From contig JACJNX010000038.1 of NCBI GenBank assembly GCA_014695255.1, positions 62,001 through 126,000 of the forward strand: DNA of 64,000 nt. The letters are read 5' to 3'. Source of the stretch: Cyanobacteria bacterium FACHB-63. Its GTDB lineage: Bacteria > Cyanobacteriota > Cyanobacteriia > Leptolyngbyales > Leptolyngbyaceae. A model generated the notes under the pieces. It was not told where the DNA came from, ran no database searches, and was given only the letters and a program-made list of their open reading frames with translations. The position numbers were made by a program, and so were the translations under genes. Shown here piece after piece: positions 55,368-64,000 of the stretch (positions are counted from its first letter, which is position 1; the number at the start of each line of letters is the position of its first letter).

Positions 55368-55721
55368 CGTTCGTGTCTTGGGTGAATATGTGCTGGCTTT
55401 AAAGCAGAGAAGCCTGCAAGTCACATTCATCTCACACAGACTTTAAGGAATGGCTAACGTCTCTTTAACGTCCCGTGTAATTACTGAAGCTTTAGCTTTA
55501 CTTCATGTTCATAAAAACTGTGTGAACTCCATAACTTTCCCGCTTCAAACAGATGAAAACCATGTTTTTCTCGCTGTGCAAACTCGTCTATCGTGATGTT
55601 TTAAAACAAACTTGCATGAACTAACACCAGAACTCTGCGATGAAATCTCGTGATTTGCGCCGCTCCTTGGAGATATACTACTGAGCAGACAGAGTTGAGA
55701 AGATTAATCGCTCTTAAATGT
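55368..55721. other. Promoter region of the large gene
   Basis: Contains the 11-bp-period repeat at 55441-55470 and AT-rich DNA. No other gene seen; a plus-strand frame opening at 55650 only reaches homology-free sequence before 55722. Confidence 0.4.
55441..55470 (-). promoter_or_regulatory. Possible PHO box (three repeats, 11-bp period)
   Basis: On the plus strand CTTTAAGG-N3-GGCTAACG-N3-CTTTAACG. Three TTAA/CTAA units spaced by exactly 11 bp, 74 bp before the start at 55367. The repeats run opposite to the gene, which is a point against it. Confidence 0.4.
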
Positions 55722-55919
55722 ATGACCAGCCTAGCTCGTTTGATTACAATCGAAGTGATTCTGTATGATTCTGTGTCCGCATGCGAAGAAGCAATTCTAG
55801 TAGCCCTGAAAAGTCACGGTCAACCCGTGAGTTGGGTTGTGGCTGAAGTTGCTGCCGATCGGCAGATTGCGATCGTGGATGCACTAATTCTCGATCAAAC
55901 CGAGGCGGATCGGAAATGA
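55722..55919 (+). CDS. Small hypothetical protein, 65 residues
   Basis: ATG 55722 starts MTSLARLITIEVILYDSVSA, followed by CEEAILVALKSHGQPVSW and an acidic end. Compact alpha/beta-like composition, soluble. No family recognised. Confidence 0.5.
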   Translation: MTSLARLITIEVILYDSVSACEEAILVALKSHGQPVSWVVAEVAADRQIAIVDALILDQTEADRK

Positions 55920-56112
55920 GTCTGGATTTAGTGGCAAAAAATCTCTTTAATCATTTCATTAACTGAACTTAGGATTTCTTTTACTCCATCGTTTTACGCT
56001 TAGAACAGTCTTCTAACGCTGGAGAGTTGTTCAAAATTGCAGTGATGGTAAATTCCAACCTGTCAAGAGAAAAGCTCTATTCTTTGATGGCTGCTCATTT
56101 ATAGCAAAGTCC

Positions 56113-57258
56113 ATGACTTTAAAATTCGAGCAACGTTCCCAGAACACTCGTATTGCCATATTTGTTCCCTCACTGGCGATCGGTGGAGCGCAGCGAGTGG
56201 CATTGAACCTCGCTCACGCCTTAGCTGATCAAGGCTTTAACGTTGATCTAGTGCTGCAAGAGGCAGTTGGGGCATTTTTAAGACAAGTCGAGGCGCGTGT
56301 CAGAATCGTTAATCTGGAAAGCCCTGGTATTGTAGGTAGATTTTATGGGCTGAAGCAGTATTTTCAGCGCGAACAACCTACTGTTTTGCTGTCCATTCTC
56401 GATAATATTAACGTCGCTTCCTTTGCCAAACATCTCTCTGGTGTCTCAACTCGCGTCATTGTGAGCCTACACATCAACTTGCCTGAACCCGTTGAAGACT
56501 TGAAGACCTGGATCAAACCTTTGCTCATTCGCTATTCCTACCGTCTTGCAGACGGAATTGTTGCAGTTTCTCACGGGGTTGCCGAGAACATTGCATCGAT
56601 CACAGGGATAGCACTGCAACAGATTCACGTCATCCCGAATCCGATTACAATGCCTTCTCTAGAATCGAACAAGGTATCGCATCCTTGGCTTGAACCTGGA
56701 CAACTGCCAGTAGTTCTGGGGGCTGGACGATTGGTAAAAGACAAAGATTTTGCGACCCTGATTCGAGCCTTTGCGATCGTGCGTCAGCAGTTACCCTGTC
56801 GTTTGATGATCTTAGGTGACGGAGAGCAAAGACCTGAGCTAGAAGCGCTGATTCATCAATTAGGTATTGATGCGTGTGTTGCTTTACCAGGATTTGTTGA
56901 AAATCCCTATCCCTATATGGCAGGAGCTTCTGTCTTTGTGCTTTCGTCTTTGATCGAAGCGTTTGGCAATGTCATCGTTGAATCAATGGCAGTCGGAACG
57001 CCAGTGGTGGCAACAAACTGTGGGAGCGGGCTAACGGAGATTTTAGAAGCTGGAAAGTATGGACGGCTTGTGGCGATCGCGAATCCAAACGAGCTTGCTG
57101 AAGGTATTCTCGCAACACTCCGCGACCCGCTCAATGCTGAACTCCTCAAACAACGCGCAAAGGCATTTGCGATCGAGCAGATTGTCCATCAATATGTTCA
57201 AGTGCTGGATGTGTCAGCGCAACAGAGAGCAAAAAAGCAGCTTGTAGACTACCGATAG
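56113..57258 (+). CDS. GT4-family glycosyltransferase
   Basis: 381 residues, GT-B fold. N-terminal SLAIGGAQRVALNLAHAL, C-terminal VLGAGRLVKDKDFATLIRAF, PGFVENPYPYMAGASVFVL and the E-x7-E motif SLIEAFGNVIVESMAVGTPV. Transfers a sugar from a nucleotide donor with retention, probably in surface polysaccharide synthesis. Tail-to-tail with the next gene, 1 bp apart. Confidence 0.87.
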   Translation: MTLKFEQRSQNTRIAIFVPSLAIGGAQRVALNLAHALADQGFNVDLVLQEAVGAFLRQVEARVRIVNLESPGIVGRFYGLKQYFQREQPTVLLSILDNINVASFAKHLSGVSTRVIVSLHINLPEPVEDLKTWIKPLLIRYSYRLADGIVAVSHGVAENIASITGIALQQIHVIPNPITMPSLESNKVSHPWLEPGQLPVVLGAGRLVKDKDFATLIRAFAIVRQQLPCRLMILGDGEQRPELEALIHQLGIDACVALPGFVENPYPYMAGASVFVLSSLIEAFGNVIVESMAVGTPVVATNCGSGLTEILEAGKYGRLVAIANPNELAEGILATLRDPLNAELLKQRAKAFAIEQIVHQYVQVLDVSAQQRAKKQLVDYR

Positions 57259-57259
57259 A

Positions 57260-57949
57260 TTAGTTCTTTGTGTAAATTAGCAGGCTCTCATACTGATCAA
57301 TCTGCTTAATTTTTCCTGCTGCTTCAAGCGTTTGAACGATCAGTTCAGCCGCTTGCCATTTCTGCGATCCTGAATAAAAGAGAATTCTTCCATCTGGACG
57401 CAGTTTATCTAGAAATAATTGCAGCAAAGTTTCGTCGTTTTGATGAATGAGATGAACATTCTCAGACAGGTAGAATTCGCATAAGTGAAATAGAGTCACA
57501 ACATCGAAAGTCGGCAGCGTATTTGCCGTCAGGGTATAGATGTCCGCAAATAGAACTTTGTAGTATTTTGAAAGCTGTGTGTTCTTTAGCACCAGTTGAA
57601 CATAGCTCTGATGTTCGAGAGCAGATGCCGTAATGCCAAGAATCTCATTGGGTTGACCAAATCGTTGATTCTGAAGACCAACGAAATGATGTTCTCCAGT
57701 TCCAAAGTGAAAAATGCTTTTGCCTTGAATGTTGTGCTGCTTGAGATATTCGACAAACTGGATATCACACGGACAAGAATCAGGTTGGAGCGCCCACGAC
57801 GATCGGGCTTGATAAAGCGACATTCCAATGCCGTTGGGCAGATCCGGGCGCTGAAGCTTTGAGTAATACAGCTTTCGCACGATCGAATTCTGAGCCGCAA
57901 ATCGGCGAATACCACTAAACCAATCAGAATTTGAATCGTCTATCGTCAT
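57260..57949 (-). CDS. SAM-methyltransferase-like protein
   Basis: 229 residues from ATG 57949 (58000 would lack homology). A Rossmann-like core is visible: GKSIFHFGTGEHHFVGLQNQ in the place of motif I, LGITASALEHQSYVQLV, TFDVVTLFHLCEFYL, and LRPDGRILFYSGSQ as motif post-II. Motif I is altered (HFGTGEHH), so cofactor binding may differ. No substrate recognised; next to a glycosyltransferase and PIG-L gene. Confidence 0.6.
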   Translation of the reverse strand: MTIDDSNSDWFSGIRRFAAQNSIVRKLYYSKLQRPDLPNGIGMSLYQARSSWALQPDSCPCDIQFVEYLKQHNIQGKSIFHFGTGEHHFVGLQNQRFGQPNEILGITASALEHQSYVQLVLKNTQLSKYYKVLFADIYTLTANTLPTFDVVTLFHLCEFYLSENVHLIHQNDETLLQLFLDKLRPDGRILFYSGSQKWQAAELIVQTLEAAGKIKQIDQYESLLIYTKN

Positions 57950-58150
57950 GATTCTTCGGGTAAATGCTGAACGGAATCTGAGCTTATTGGAATAGAGCAA
58001 TAATAGGGTAGGTCATCTTGCTTTATATGTTGTCTAGATTACTTGCATTGTTGGATTAGATTTCTTGAAGCATCTCTCTCTTCTGTAAGGTGCCTCGATC
58101 GCTTAACCCCTATATTCTGATTTAAAACTCTCACAATTGGTAAACATACT

Positions 58151-58393
58151 ATGAGCGATAGTGTTTCTAAAAAGCAAGATATTCCTTTTCAAACTCCTAA
58201 TCCAACCGAACTAAAACAGGCTGCAAAAGAAGATCTGTTGCAGCAGGAATACCTGGGGTCTAATGAAGCCACAGTTGCAGATGTTCCACCGCAAAGACAG
58301 AATGTTGACCAACCTGATCCTTTCTTGAACGATGAAAATTCTGAGGCACGTCAAGAAAACCAAGTCATTCGCGCTAACGTTTCCGGGCATTAA
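58151..58393 (+). CDS. Small hydrophilic hypothetical protein, 80 residues
   Basis: Almost no hydrophobic clusters; rich in Q, E, N, D and P (NPTELKQAAKEDLLQQEYLG, DQPDPFLNDENSEARQ), so probably disordered. Its end overlaps the convergent PIG-L gene by 20 bp. No family recognised. Confidence 0.55.
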   Translation: MSDSVSKKQDIPFQTPNPTELKQAAKEDLLQQEYLGSNEATVADVPPQRQNVDQPDPFLNDENSEARQENQVIRANVSGH

Positions 58394-59162
58394 TCGCGAG
58401 TGTCTCTTGTTCTGGCTTTGGCATCGCTTGAACAAAAAATAACTCTGTGGAACTCCAAAAGGGGTTAAGAAAGCCAAAGGGTAAAATGGATAGCTGAGAC
58501 TGATAAATCCGAATTGCTCTCTGCTTCTTTGAACTCACAGACCCGATGTTCAAGCGGTAGGCACCTGCTAAATCGCGCCATTTTAGCTGTAATAGGAACG
58601 ATCGCCGCCAAAACAGCCAGATTGGATATTGAAATAGCTGAATTCTAGAGGAGACAGTTGCAGTATACGCAAGCTGAAAGGCTGCCTCATGGTCACAATG
58701 CCCATCTTTAGCATGGGGGGCATAGACTTCCTCAGCTTCATACTGCTCCAACAATTGCTGCAATTGAGTCAATAAATCCTGTCGATCGGATGCCGAAAGA
58801 TTCTGTAGCTTGCCATCGGGATAGTTTAGAAAATGAATATCTGATCCGGGAACCCCTAAGAGATTCAAAGCCGCGATCGCTTCTTGGCGGCGTAGATTGA
58901 CTTCATGCTCGTAATCGGAGAGCGATACACAAGTCCCGCCCCCATCCGTGAGAAAGACAACTGCAACCCGAACGCCTAGTTGACGCTTCAGTGTAATGAG
59001 TCCACCACAGCCCAAAGTTTCATCATCTTGATGCGGAGCAATGATCAGCGAAGGTCGATCGCTCACTATCATCACTCGACGACTATAATGCCTGAACCAG
59101 TACGACAGAATATTAAACTGCAAGGTTTGAGCGAGACGAATCAATCCCTTAATCATCTGCAT
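58374..59162 (-). CDS. PIG-L/LmbE-family deacetylase
   Basis: 262 residues. Zinc site in PHQDDETLGCGG (the family P-H-x-D-D-E) and DGHCDHEAAF. These enzymes deacetylate N-acetylglucosamine-type sugars in glycolipids or thiol cofactors. The adjacent glycosyltransferase suggests sugar-surface chemistry. The thiol route (bacillithiol-like) is not supported by other genes here. Confidence 0.8.
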   Translation of the reverse strand: MQMIKGLIRLAQTLQFNILSYWFRHYSRRVMIVSDRPSLIIAPHQDDETLGCGGLITLKRQLGVRVAVVFLTDGGGTCVSLSDYEHEVNLRRQEAIAALNLLGVPGSDIHFLNYPDGKLQNLSASDRQDLLTQLQQLLEQYEAEEVYAPHAKDGHCDHEAAFQLAYTATVSSRIQLFQYPIWLFWRRSFLLQLKWRDLAGAYRLNIGSVSSKKQRAIRIYQSQLSILPFGFLNPFWSSTELFFVQAMPKPEQETLAINARKR

Positions 59163-59628
59163 CAGAATCAGTGCTGGTAAAGATTGACGGGAGCATTGTC
59201 GAGAGTTGCCCAGATCGATGCTCGATCGTCTAGATAATTCTAAAGCCTTGATTGTTGAGCTTATATCAACAGGATGAATTTAATGTTGCAGAGTGCTCGA
59301 AGCCTGATAAGCCTGGAAGCTTTCATCTGAGCTTAAGTTACTGTTTACGTTTTGCTCAAGTCATCTTAACTTTGGTATGAAATCCTTAGAGACAAGGTAA
59401 TTCTACGTAGAAACTTAGCGAATGTTAGTGCTTTGGCAATCTACCTCTAACCGAATTCTGTATTAGTGCTGAGTCTTCAGCTCAAACATTGCAGTTTTGT
59501 CACCACCCTAGCGATTAATTTAAGCAAGCGCTGAGAGTGCGAATCGTAGCGAAGAGTGACGATCGTGCTCTCGCTTTGCGCTGTCCACACATCCCCTTAG
59601 CATCAAGCTCATTCATTAGGAATACACT
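59163..59628. other. Promoter region of the alkaline phosphatase-like gene
   Basis: Contains the PHO box at 59332-59372 with a TATGAA box just after it. No gene seen in the rest; leader from about 59385 to 59628 is long. Confidence 0.5.
59332..59372 (+). promoter_or_regulatory. PHO box (four repeats, 11-bp period)
   Basis: CTTAAGTT-N3-GTTTACGT-N3-GCTCAAGT-N3-CTTAACTT: four 8-base units each 11 bp apart, close to the cyanobacterial consensus CTTAACCT of SphR (PhoB)-type sites. It precedes a phosphatase gene in the right orientation, with TATGAA at 59376. Confidence 0.65.
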
Positions 59629-62600
59629 ATGGCAGGCAATCACGTTATTTTCATTCATCCCGATGGGACGAGTCCAGCTCACTTTGCGCTGGCTCGATTT
59701 GCCGATCTGGGTCCCGATGGTCGGCTCAACTGGGATCAAATGGATCAAGCGCGTGTGTACCTGGGACACATGGCAGACCAGTTGATCGGAACCTCGAACG
59801 CTGGTGCGGTGACTCACGCGACTGGTGTGAAAGTGTTTGCTGAGTCTTTTGGCTTAAATCGAGCAAACGCGATCGACCTCGATCCAAGTCCCACCGTTTC
59901 TCGCTATGAAGATGCACCCTTAACTTCTCTGTCGGGCAAAGTCAATCAGACTATTGTTGAAGAAGCTGTCGCCGCAGGCAAGGCAACGGCATTGATTAAC
60001 TCAGGGGCGATCGCAGAACCGGGTACCGGAGCCTTTGTTGCTAAAGTGGGTTACGCCGATGTCCCGCCAGGGTTAACAGGCTTTGACGTATTCCCCCGCG
60101 CCCAATTTGCCTTAATCACAGAACAAGTTGTTCGTTCTGGAGTCGATGTGATTCTGGGGGGTGGTTTGGTCAACTATCTACCCGTGGGCACTGAGCCTCC
60201 GGCGGGAGCGAGTGCCTATGTGCAATCTGCGGCTCAACTCGATGCTATCTCAACCAGCGCAAGTCAGCGTCCTCGCACTAACTTAATTGAACTTGCACGA
60301 TCGCTGGGATACACGATCGTTTATACCGAAGCACAACTAAACGAGGTCGTTGCGAATCCTGCAATTACAAAAGTGCTGGGTATCTTTGCCGCAGAAGACA
60401 CCTTCAACGACAACATCCGCACCGCAACCGGAAACTTGACTGGCGTAGAAGAAAATCAAACTGCCACGAATACTCCTCCTTATGTGCCTTCTGCTCCTAC
60501 AGTAGGCGAAATGCTTGCAGCCGCTCAAACCATCATGGAGCGCAACCCTAAGTTTCAGAATGGGTCGCTGACGGTGCTGGAAGAAGAAGGAACTGACAAC
60601 TTTGGCAATGTCAACAATGCTGCTGGAACGCTCGAAGCAGTACGTCGCGCTGATGCAGCTTTCGGTGTTGCCCTAGACTTTGTAAAAGCACACCCCAATA
60701 CGCTCGTTGTGAGCGCTGCTGATAGTGATGCAGGAGGTCTGCAAATTGTTGATCCCCTGCAAGCTGGCAATGTTGGGACAGTGAATGCAAACCCAACAAA
60801 TGTTACGACAGGTGCAGGTGCAGCCTTTCCAAACCCGCTAGATGGCGTGAGCGGGCGCGGCACCCAGACGTTTACTTCGGCTCCGGCGGCAAACGGCATG
60901 GTTTCTAATTTTGGTGTGGGCTGGGTTGGCACACCAGACTTTGCAGGATCGATCGTGACTAAAGCTCACGGTCTAAATGCCGATAAACTGCCTGCAACCG
61001 TAGATAATACCGACATCTATCGGGTCATGTACGAAACGCTATTTCCGGGTATGGATTTGCCCGATCGACCTGTTGAACAGCCGATCGCGCCACCAAAGCC
61101 CACTCAATCCACCGGAAACGTGATTTTCATTCACCCGGATGGACATAGCCCTTCGTTGTTCGGTGCGGCTCGATTTGTGTCAGAAGGCCCCGATGGTCGC
61201 CTCAACTGGGATTTAATGACCAATAGCGGCGTTTATCTTGGACACTTGACCGATCAATTAACCGGAAGCTCAGATGGGAGTGGCGTGGTTCATGCGACGG
61301 GAGTTAAGGTCTTTGGAGATTCTTACGGACTGAATGCAGATGGGAGCCGTGTGACTTCTCTCTCCGGTAAGGTGGGCACGACCATCATGGAAGAAGCGCG
61401 GGATGCAGGAAAAGCGATCGCAATCATTAACTCTGGTCGCATCAGTGAACCCGGTTCTGGAGCTTTTCTCGCAGAAGTGGAGAATCGCGGCAACCATAGC
61501 GAAATCATTCGCCAACTGATTACAGAATCCGGTGCCCAGGTGATTATGGGTGGTGGTGAACGGTGGATGTTACCGACAGGTGAGGCGGGTGTCTTCGGGG
61601 GTGGTTTGAGTGCAACGGGTGCCCGCACCGATGGACGCAACTTGATTCAAGAGGCGCAATCCTTGGGATACCGCGTGATTTACAAGCAGGAAGACCTAGC
61701 AACGGTGCGATCGGGTGAAAAAATCCTGGGCGTGTTTGCTTGGGAAGACACCTACAACAGCAGCAACGAAGAAACTCTGGCGGCACAAGGGCGCAATCCC
61801 TATGGGCAACCGGGCAATCCCAATCCGATCGCAGTCGCGGATATGCTGAAAGCAACCCTAGCAGCGGTCTCGAACGACCCAGACGGGTTCTTTGTAGTAC
61901 TCGAAGAAGAAGGAACCGATAATCTACCGAACGCGAACAATGCGATCGGTGCGATTGAAGCAACTCTCAGAGCAGATGCCGCGATCGGAGTGGCACAGGA
62001 ATTTATTCGCAATGTGAATCCTAATACCCTATTACTGACCGCAGCCGATAGTGAAGCAGGCGGTTTACAGGTCTGGCAACCGACTCCGTTTGCACCTGGA
62101 TTCCCCTCAACTCCGATCACGACCCAGCCGACGGTTGGCGTGAATCCTACAAGCGTCGCGACTCAGAACGTCACCAATCCGTTAGATGGAACTACAGGTC
62201 GCTTGCAAAGTGGGGTTGCTGACGTACCTGACTCTTGGACTGCCTTCCAAGCCCTACCCGGTTTAGACGGTGCAGTGGGAAATTTTGGAGTCGGTTGGGT
62301 TGGAACTCCCGATTTTCCGGGAAGCATCGTGGCGAAAGCTTACGGTATGAATTCGGAGTTGCTGCCTAGTACGCTCGACAACACCGAAATTTACCGTCTG
62401 ATGTATCAAACCTTGTTTGGTACCAGACTGTCTGAACTGCTAGAGGGCAAGGGTGGACAAAAGGCTTTCACAATCCAGAAGGATGAAGGCGTTGCGGTTG
62501 TCCTTGACTTTGGCGGAATTGGACTCGGCACAAATCCGAGTGAAGCAACGATCGCGGAAGTCGATACACTCAAGTTTGAGGGTGCTGGACTGACTGCCCG

Positions 62601-63315
62601 GAATTTACTGTTAACTCAGAAAGGCAGTGATCTAGTAATTTCGTTTGATGGCATCGAGAACACCGGAGCCATTCTGCGAAACTTCCAACTCGATCAACTA
62701 GACAACCTCCAACGCAAGACTGGTGCAACCGTGGATCTCGGTAACATTCTCTTTGAGGGTCAAACCCGGATTGAAGATAGTTTCGATGTCTTTGACGCTG
62801 ACTGGCTCAACACCCGGATCTTTAACCGCAACTCTGTCACTTTTCTCAATGACCTGGATAACGATGTCAAGGGCTTTAATAGCTCAGACGACGTGATCAA
62901 TGCACTCGGCGGTGACGATCGCATCTTTGCCCTGAGCGGTGATGATTTAGTGCGCGGCGGAGCAGGCAATGACCATCTCAACGGTGGTGCAGGCAACGAC
63001 ATCTTAAGCGGTGGAGAGGGCAACGATCGGCTGATTGGCGAGTTGGGCGACGATATGCTAACGGGCGGCAGTGGACGCGATGTATTTGTGCTGGCACGAA
63101 AAGAGGGAAGCGATACGATCTCTGACTTTAAGCTAGGTGAGGATTTGATTGCGCTATCCGGTGGGCTGACGTTTGGGCGGCTGTCGATCGTTCAGGGGAT
63201 GGGAGCGAATGCAAACAATACTTTGATTCGTGCGGCAAGTAGCAATGAGCTACTCGCAACATTGACAAACATTCAGGCAAGCTCGATGACTAGCGCAAAC
63301 TTCCTCATCGCTTAA
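59629..63315 (+). CDS. Alkaline phosphatase-like protein, two catalytic domains plus RTX repeats
   Basis: 1228 residues. Two tandem copies of an alkaline-phosphatase-superfamily domain, residues 1-480 and 495-935. Each opens VIFIHPDG-S and has THATGVKVF / VHATGVKVF, LEEEGTDN and AADSDAGGLQ / TAADSEAGGLQ blocks. The DxH-type metal motif of PhoA appears as D-S-D/E with no His, so metal binding may be altered. A module shared with the 1837-residue protein follows (945-1090), then RTX repeats (1094-1140; GAGNDHLNGG, GEGNDRLIGE) and a C-terminal secretion part. No Sec signal. Likely cuts phosphoesters outside the cell. Confidence 0.82.
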   Translation: MAGNHVIFIHPDGTSPAHFALARFADLGPDGRLNWDQMDQARVYLGHMADQLIGTSNAGAVTHATGVKVFAESFGLNRANAIDLDPSPTVSRYEDAPLTSLSGKVNQTIVEEAVAAGKATALINSGAIAEPGTGAFVAKVGYADVPPGLTGFDVFPRAQFALITEQVVRSGVDVILGGGLVNYLPVGTEPPAGASAYVQSAAQLDAISTSASQRPRTNLIELARSLGYTIVYTEAQLNEVVANPAITKVLGIFAAEDTFNDNIRTATGNLTGVEENQTATNTPPYVPSAPTVGEMLAAAQTIMERNPKFQNGSLTVLEEEGTDNFGNVNNAAGTLEAVRRADAAFGVALDFVKAHPNTLVVSAADSDAGGLQIVDPLQAGNVGTVNANPTNVTTGAGAAFPNPLDGVSGRGTQTFTSAPAANGMVSNFGVGWVGTPDFAGSIVTKAHGLNADKLPATVDNTDIYRVMYETLFPGMDLPDRPVEQPIAPPKPTQSTGNVIFIHPDGHSPSLFGAARFVSEGPDGRLNWDLMTNSGVYLGHLTDQLTGSSDGSGVVHATGVKVFGDSYGLNADGSRVTSLSGKVGTTIMEEARDAGKAIAIINSGRISEPGSGAFLAEVENRGNHSEIIRQLITESGAQVIMGGGERWMLPTGEAGVFGGGLSATGARTDGRNLIQEAQSLGYRVIYKQEDLATVRSGEKILGVFAWEDTYNSSNEETLAAQGRNPYGQPGNPNPIAVADMLKATLAAVSNDPDGFFVVLEEEGTDNLPNANNAIGAIEATLRADAAIGVAQEFIRNVNPNTLLLTAADSEAGGLQVWQPTPFAPGFPSTPITTQPTVGVNPTSVATQNVTNPLDGTTGRLQSGVADVPDSWTAFQALPGLDGAVGNFGVGWVGTPDFPGSIVAKAYGMNSELLPSTLDNTEIYRLMYQTLFGTRLSELLEGKGGQKAFTIQKDEGVAVVLDFGGIGLGTNPSEATIAEVDTLKFEGAGLTARNLLLTQKGSDLVISFDGIENTGAILRNFQLDQLDNLQRKTGATVDLGNILFEGQTRIEDSFDVFDADWLNTRIFNRNSVTFLNDLDNDVKGFNSSDDVINALGGDDRIFALSGDDLVRGGAGNDHLNGGAGNDILSGGEGNDRLIGELGDDMLTGGSGRDVFVLARKEGSDTISDFKLGEDLIALSGGLTFGRLSIVQGMGANANNTLIRAASSNELLATLTNIQASSMTSANFLIA

Positions 63316-63374
63316 ATCAAGGCGATTCATTCTCTTGCAGCGATATAGAATCGTCGCGATAGCAATCCAGGTTA

Positions 63375-63418
63375 GATAGACCTGCTCGCCTGCAAAAGTG
63401 CGAGTGAGCAGGTCTATC
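63375..63418 (+). terminator. Terminator hairpin after the alkaline phosphatase-like gene
   Basis: GATAGACCTGCTC and GAGCAGGTCTATC form a 13-bp perfect stem with an 18-base loop, 60 bp past the stop. No T-run. Confidence 0.5.
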
Positions 63419-63475
63419 GCTCTGGTTAATAACATTGTATCGTTGTTGCAAGAGTCAGTTTTTCGAGGTTCCCGA

Positions 63476-64000
63476 ATGACAAACAAATTAGGCTACTTCA
63501 TGAGAAGTGTAAGCCCTGAAAACATCAAAGTATGGGTAGGCGGTTTGCTTGCAAGCTTACTATTTCTCGGTGGTTGTAGTAGAACACTAGATGCCAAAAG
63601 AATTGAAGAAAACATCCTCTCAGGAATTACCAAGCAAGGTGCAAGTAGTCTGAAAACAGTAATCTGCCCAACTAATGTTTCACCTGCGGCAGGCAAAGAG
63701 TTTGAATGTATTGGGGTATTGGATTCGGGAAGCGGGGTTCCGATCGCAGTCACTCAACAAGATGATCAAGGAACGGTGACGTGGGATGTACCGAGTGTTC
63801 GAGGCTTATTGAACATGACAGTGCTCCAGAGCGAATTTGAGCAGGCACTAAAGCAAGAAGTGAAGGCTAAAGTAGATTGTGGATTGAGTGTTTACAGGCT
63901 CGTTAAACCCGGTGAAACTTTTGAATGTCAGCTTGTCAAACGGGAGTCTAAGTCAGAGCGCGATTCTGCAGAAACAGATTTGCCAGAAAAGCAAGATCTA
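63476..64000 (+). CDS. DUF4333-type lipoprotein (3' end outside window)
   Basis: At least 175 residues. ATG 63476 or 63500. Hydrophobic segment with lipobox (LLFLGGC), then two successive DUF4333-like repeats, each with C-P/D.. x about 20 C: VICPTNVSPAAGKEFECIGV and VDCGLSVYRLVKPGETFECQ. The frame is open to the window end. Function of the family unknown; envelope lipoprotein. Confidence 0.7.
   Translation, partial: MTNKLGYFMRSVSPENIKVWVGGLLASLLFLGGCSRTLDAKRIEENILSGITKQGASSLKTVICPTNVSPAAGKEFECIGVLDSGSGVPIAVTQQDDQGTVTWDVPSVRGLLNMTVLQSEFEQALKQEVKAKVDCGLSVYRLVKPGETFECQLVKRESKSERDSAETDLPEKQDL

Overview
The window looks like chromosomal DNA of a cyanobacterium. The palindrome GCGATCGC and its core CGATCG recur throughout, inside genes and in spacers, which is the HIP1 habit of cyanobacteria. 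Several small proteins are also of cyanobacterial type: the Cys-rich 46-residue protein at 30.6 kb, the NIL-domain protein, and proteins with RTX-type C-termini. I cannot name the genus. I saw no rRNA, tRNA or CRISPR array.

Layout. 0-1.2 kb: end of a 2-hydroxyacid dehydrogenase gene and a broken MFS transporter gene. 1.2-9.3 kb: an operon of an orphan ABC binding protein, an AprA-like flavoprotein and a two-cluster ferredoxin; a broken methyltransferase gene; an aminotransferase; SsuE; and an FAD-protein/persulfide dioxygenase fusion. 9.7-18.7 kb: sulfate-binding protein, CysA-type ATPase, LysR and Rrf2 regulators, TauE/SafE exporter, NIL protein, CadD-like transporter, PAP2 phosphatase and an unrecognised secreted protein. 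18.8-24.5 kb: an SPFH protein and a tight six-gene minus-strand operon (permease, CadD-like, secreted protein, PAP2, TauE, DUF1634) that repeats four of the families just listed. 25-32 kb: periplasmic rhodanese, metY-metX, a second Rrf2 regulator, a Crp-family regulator and small proteins. 32-43.4 kb: two flavin-dependent (LLM) monooxygenases, ssuABC-ssuD, a TTC38-like TPR protein, a PhnD-like binding protein and a frameshifted YeeE/YedE gene. 43.5-48.3 kb: a decayed zone with an ISAs1-type transposase, a pirin pseudogene and a broken MNT/HEPN pair. 48.3-64 kb: a phosphate-related and surface region with a Na/Pi cotransporter, a 1.8-kilo-residue secreted phytase-like/nuclease protein, a two-domain alkaline phosphatase-like protein sharing its C-terminal module, a GT4 glycosyltransferase, a PIG-L deacetylase and a DUF4333 lipoprotein.

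How the genes fit together. From 1 to 43 kb the theme is capture of oxidised or organic sulfur: import (SsuABC, orphan binding proteins, Sbp/CysA, YeeE), desulfonation (SsuD/SsuE, second LLM enzyme), handling of sulfite and sulfane sulfur (TauE, rhodanese, persulfide dioxygenase, AprBA-like pair) and assimilation (MetX/MetY).

The main finding is a 26-bp inverted repeat, TACGGTAA-N10-TTACCGTA with variants. It stands in front of about ten of these transcription units and marks a candidate sulfur regulon. A variant of the same length and geometry sits directly in front of the 15.8-kb Rrf2 gene, which makes that protein the leading candidate regulator. At the other end of the window, a four-fold 11-bp-period repeat in front of the alkaline phosphatase gene looks like a cyanobacterial PHO box.
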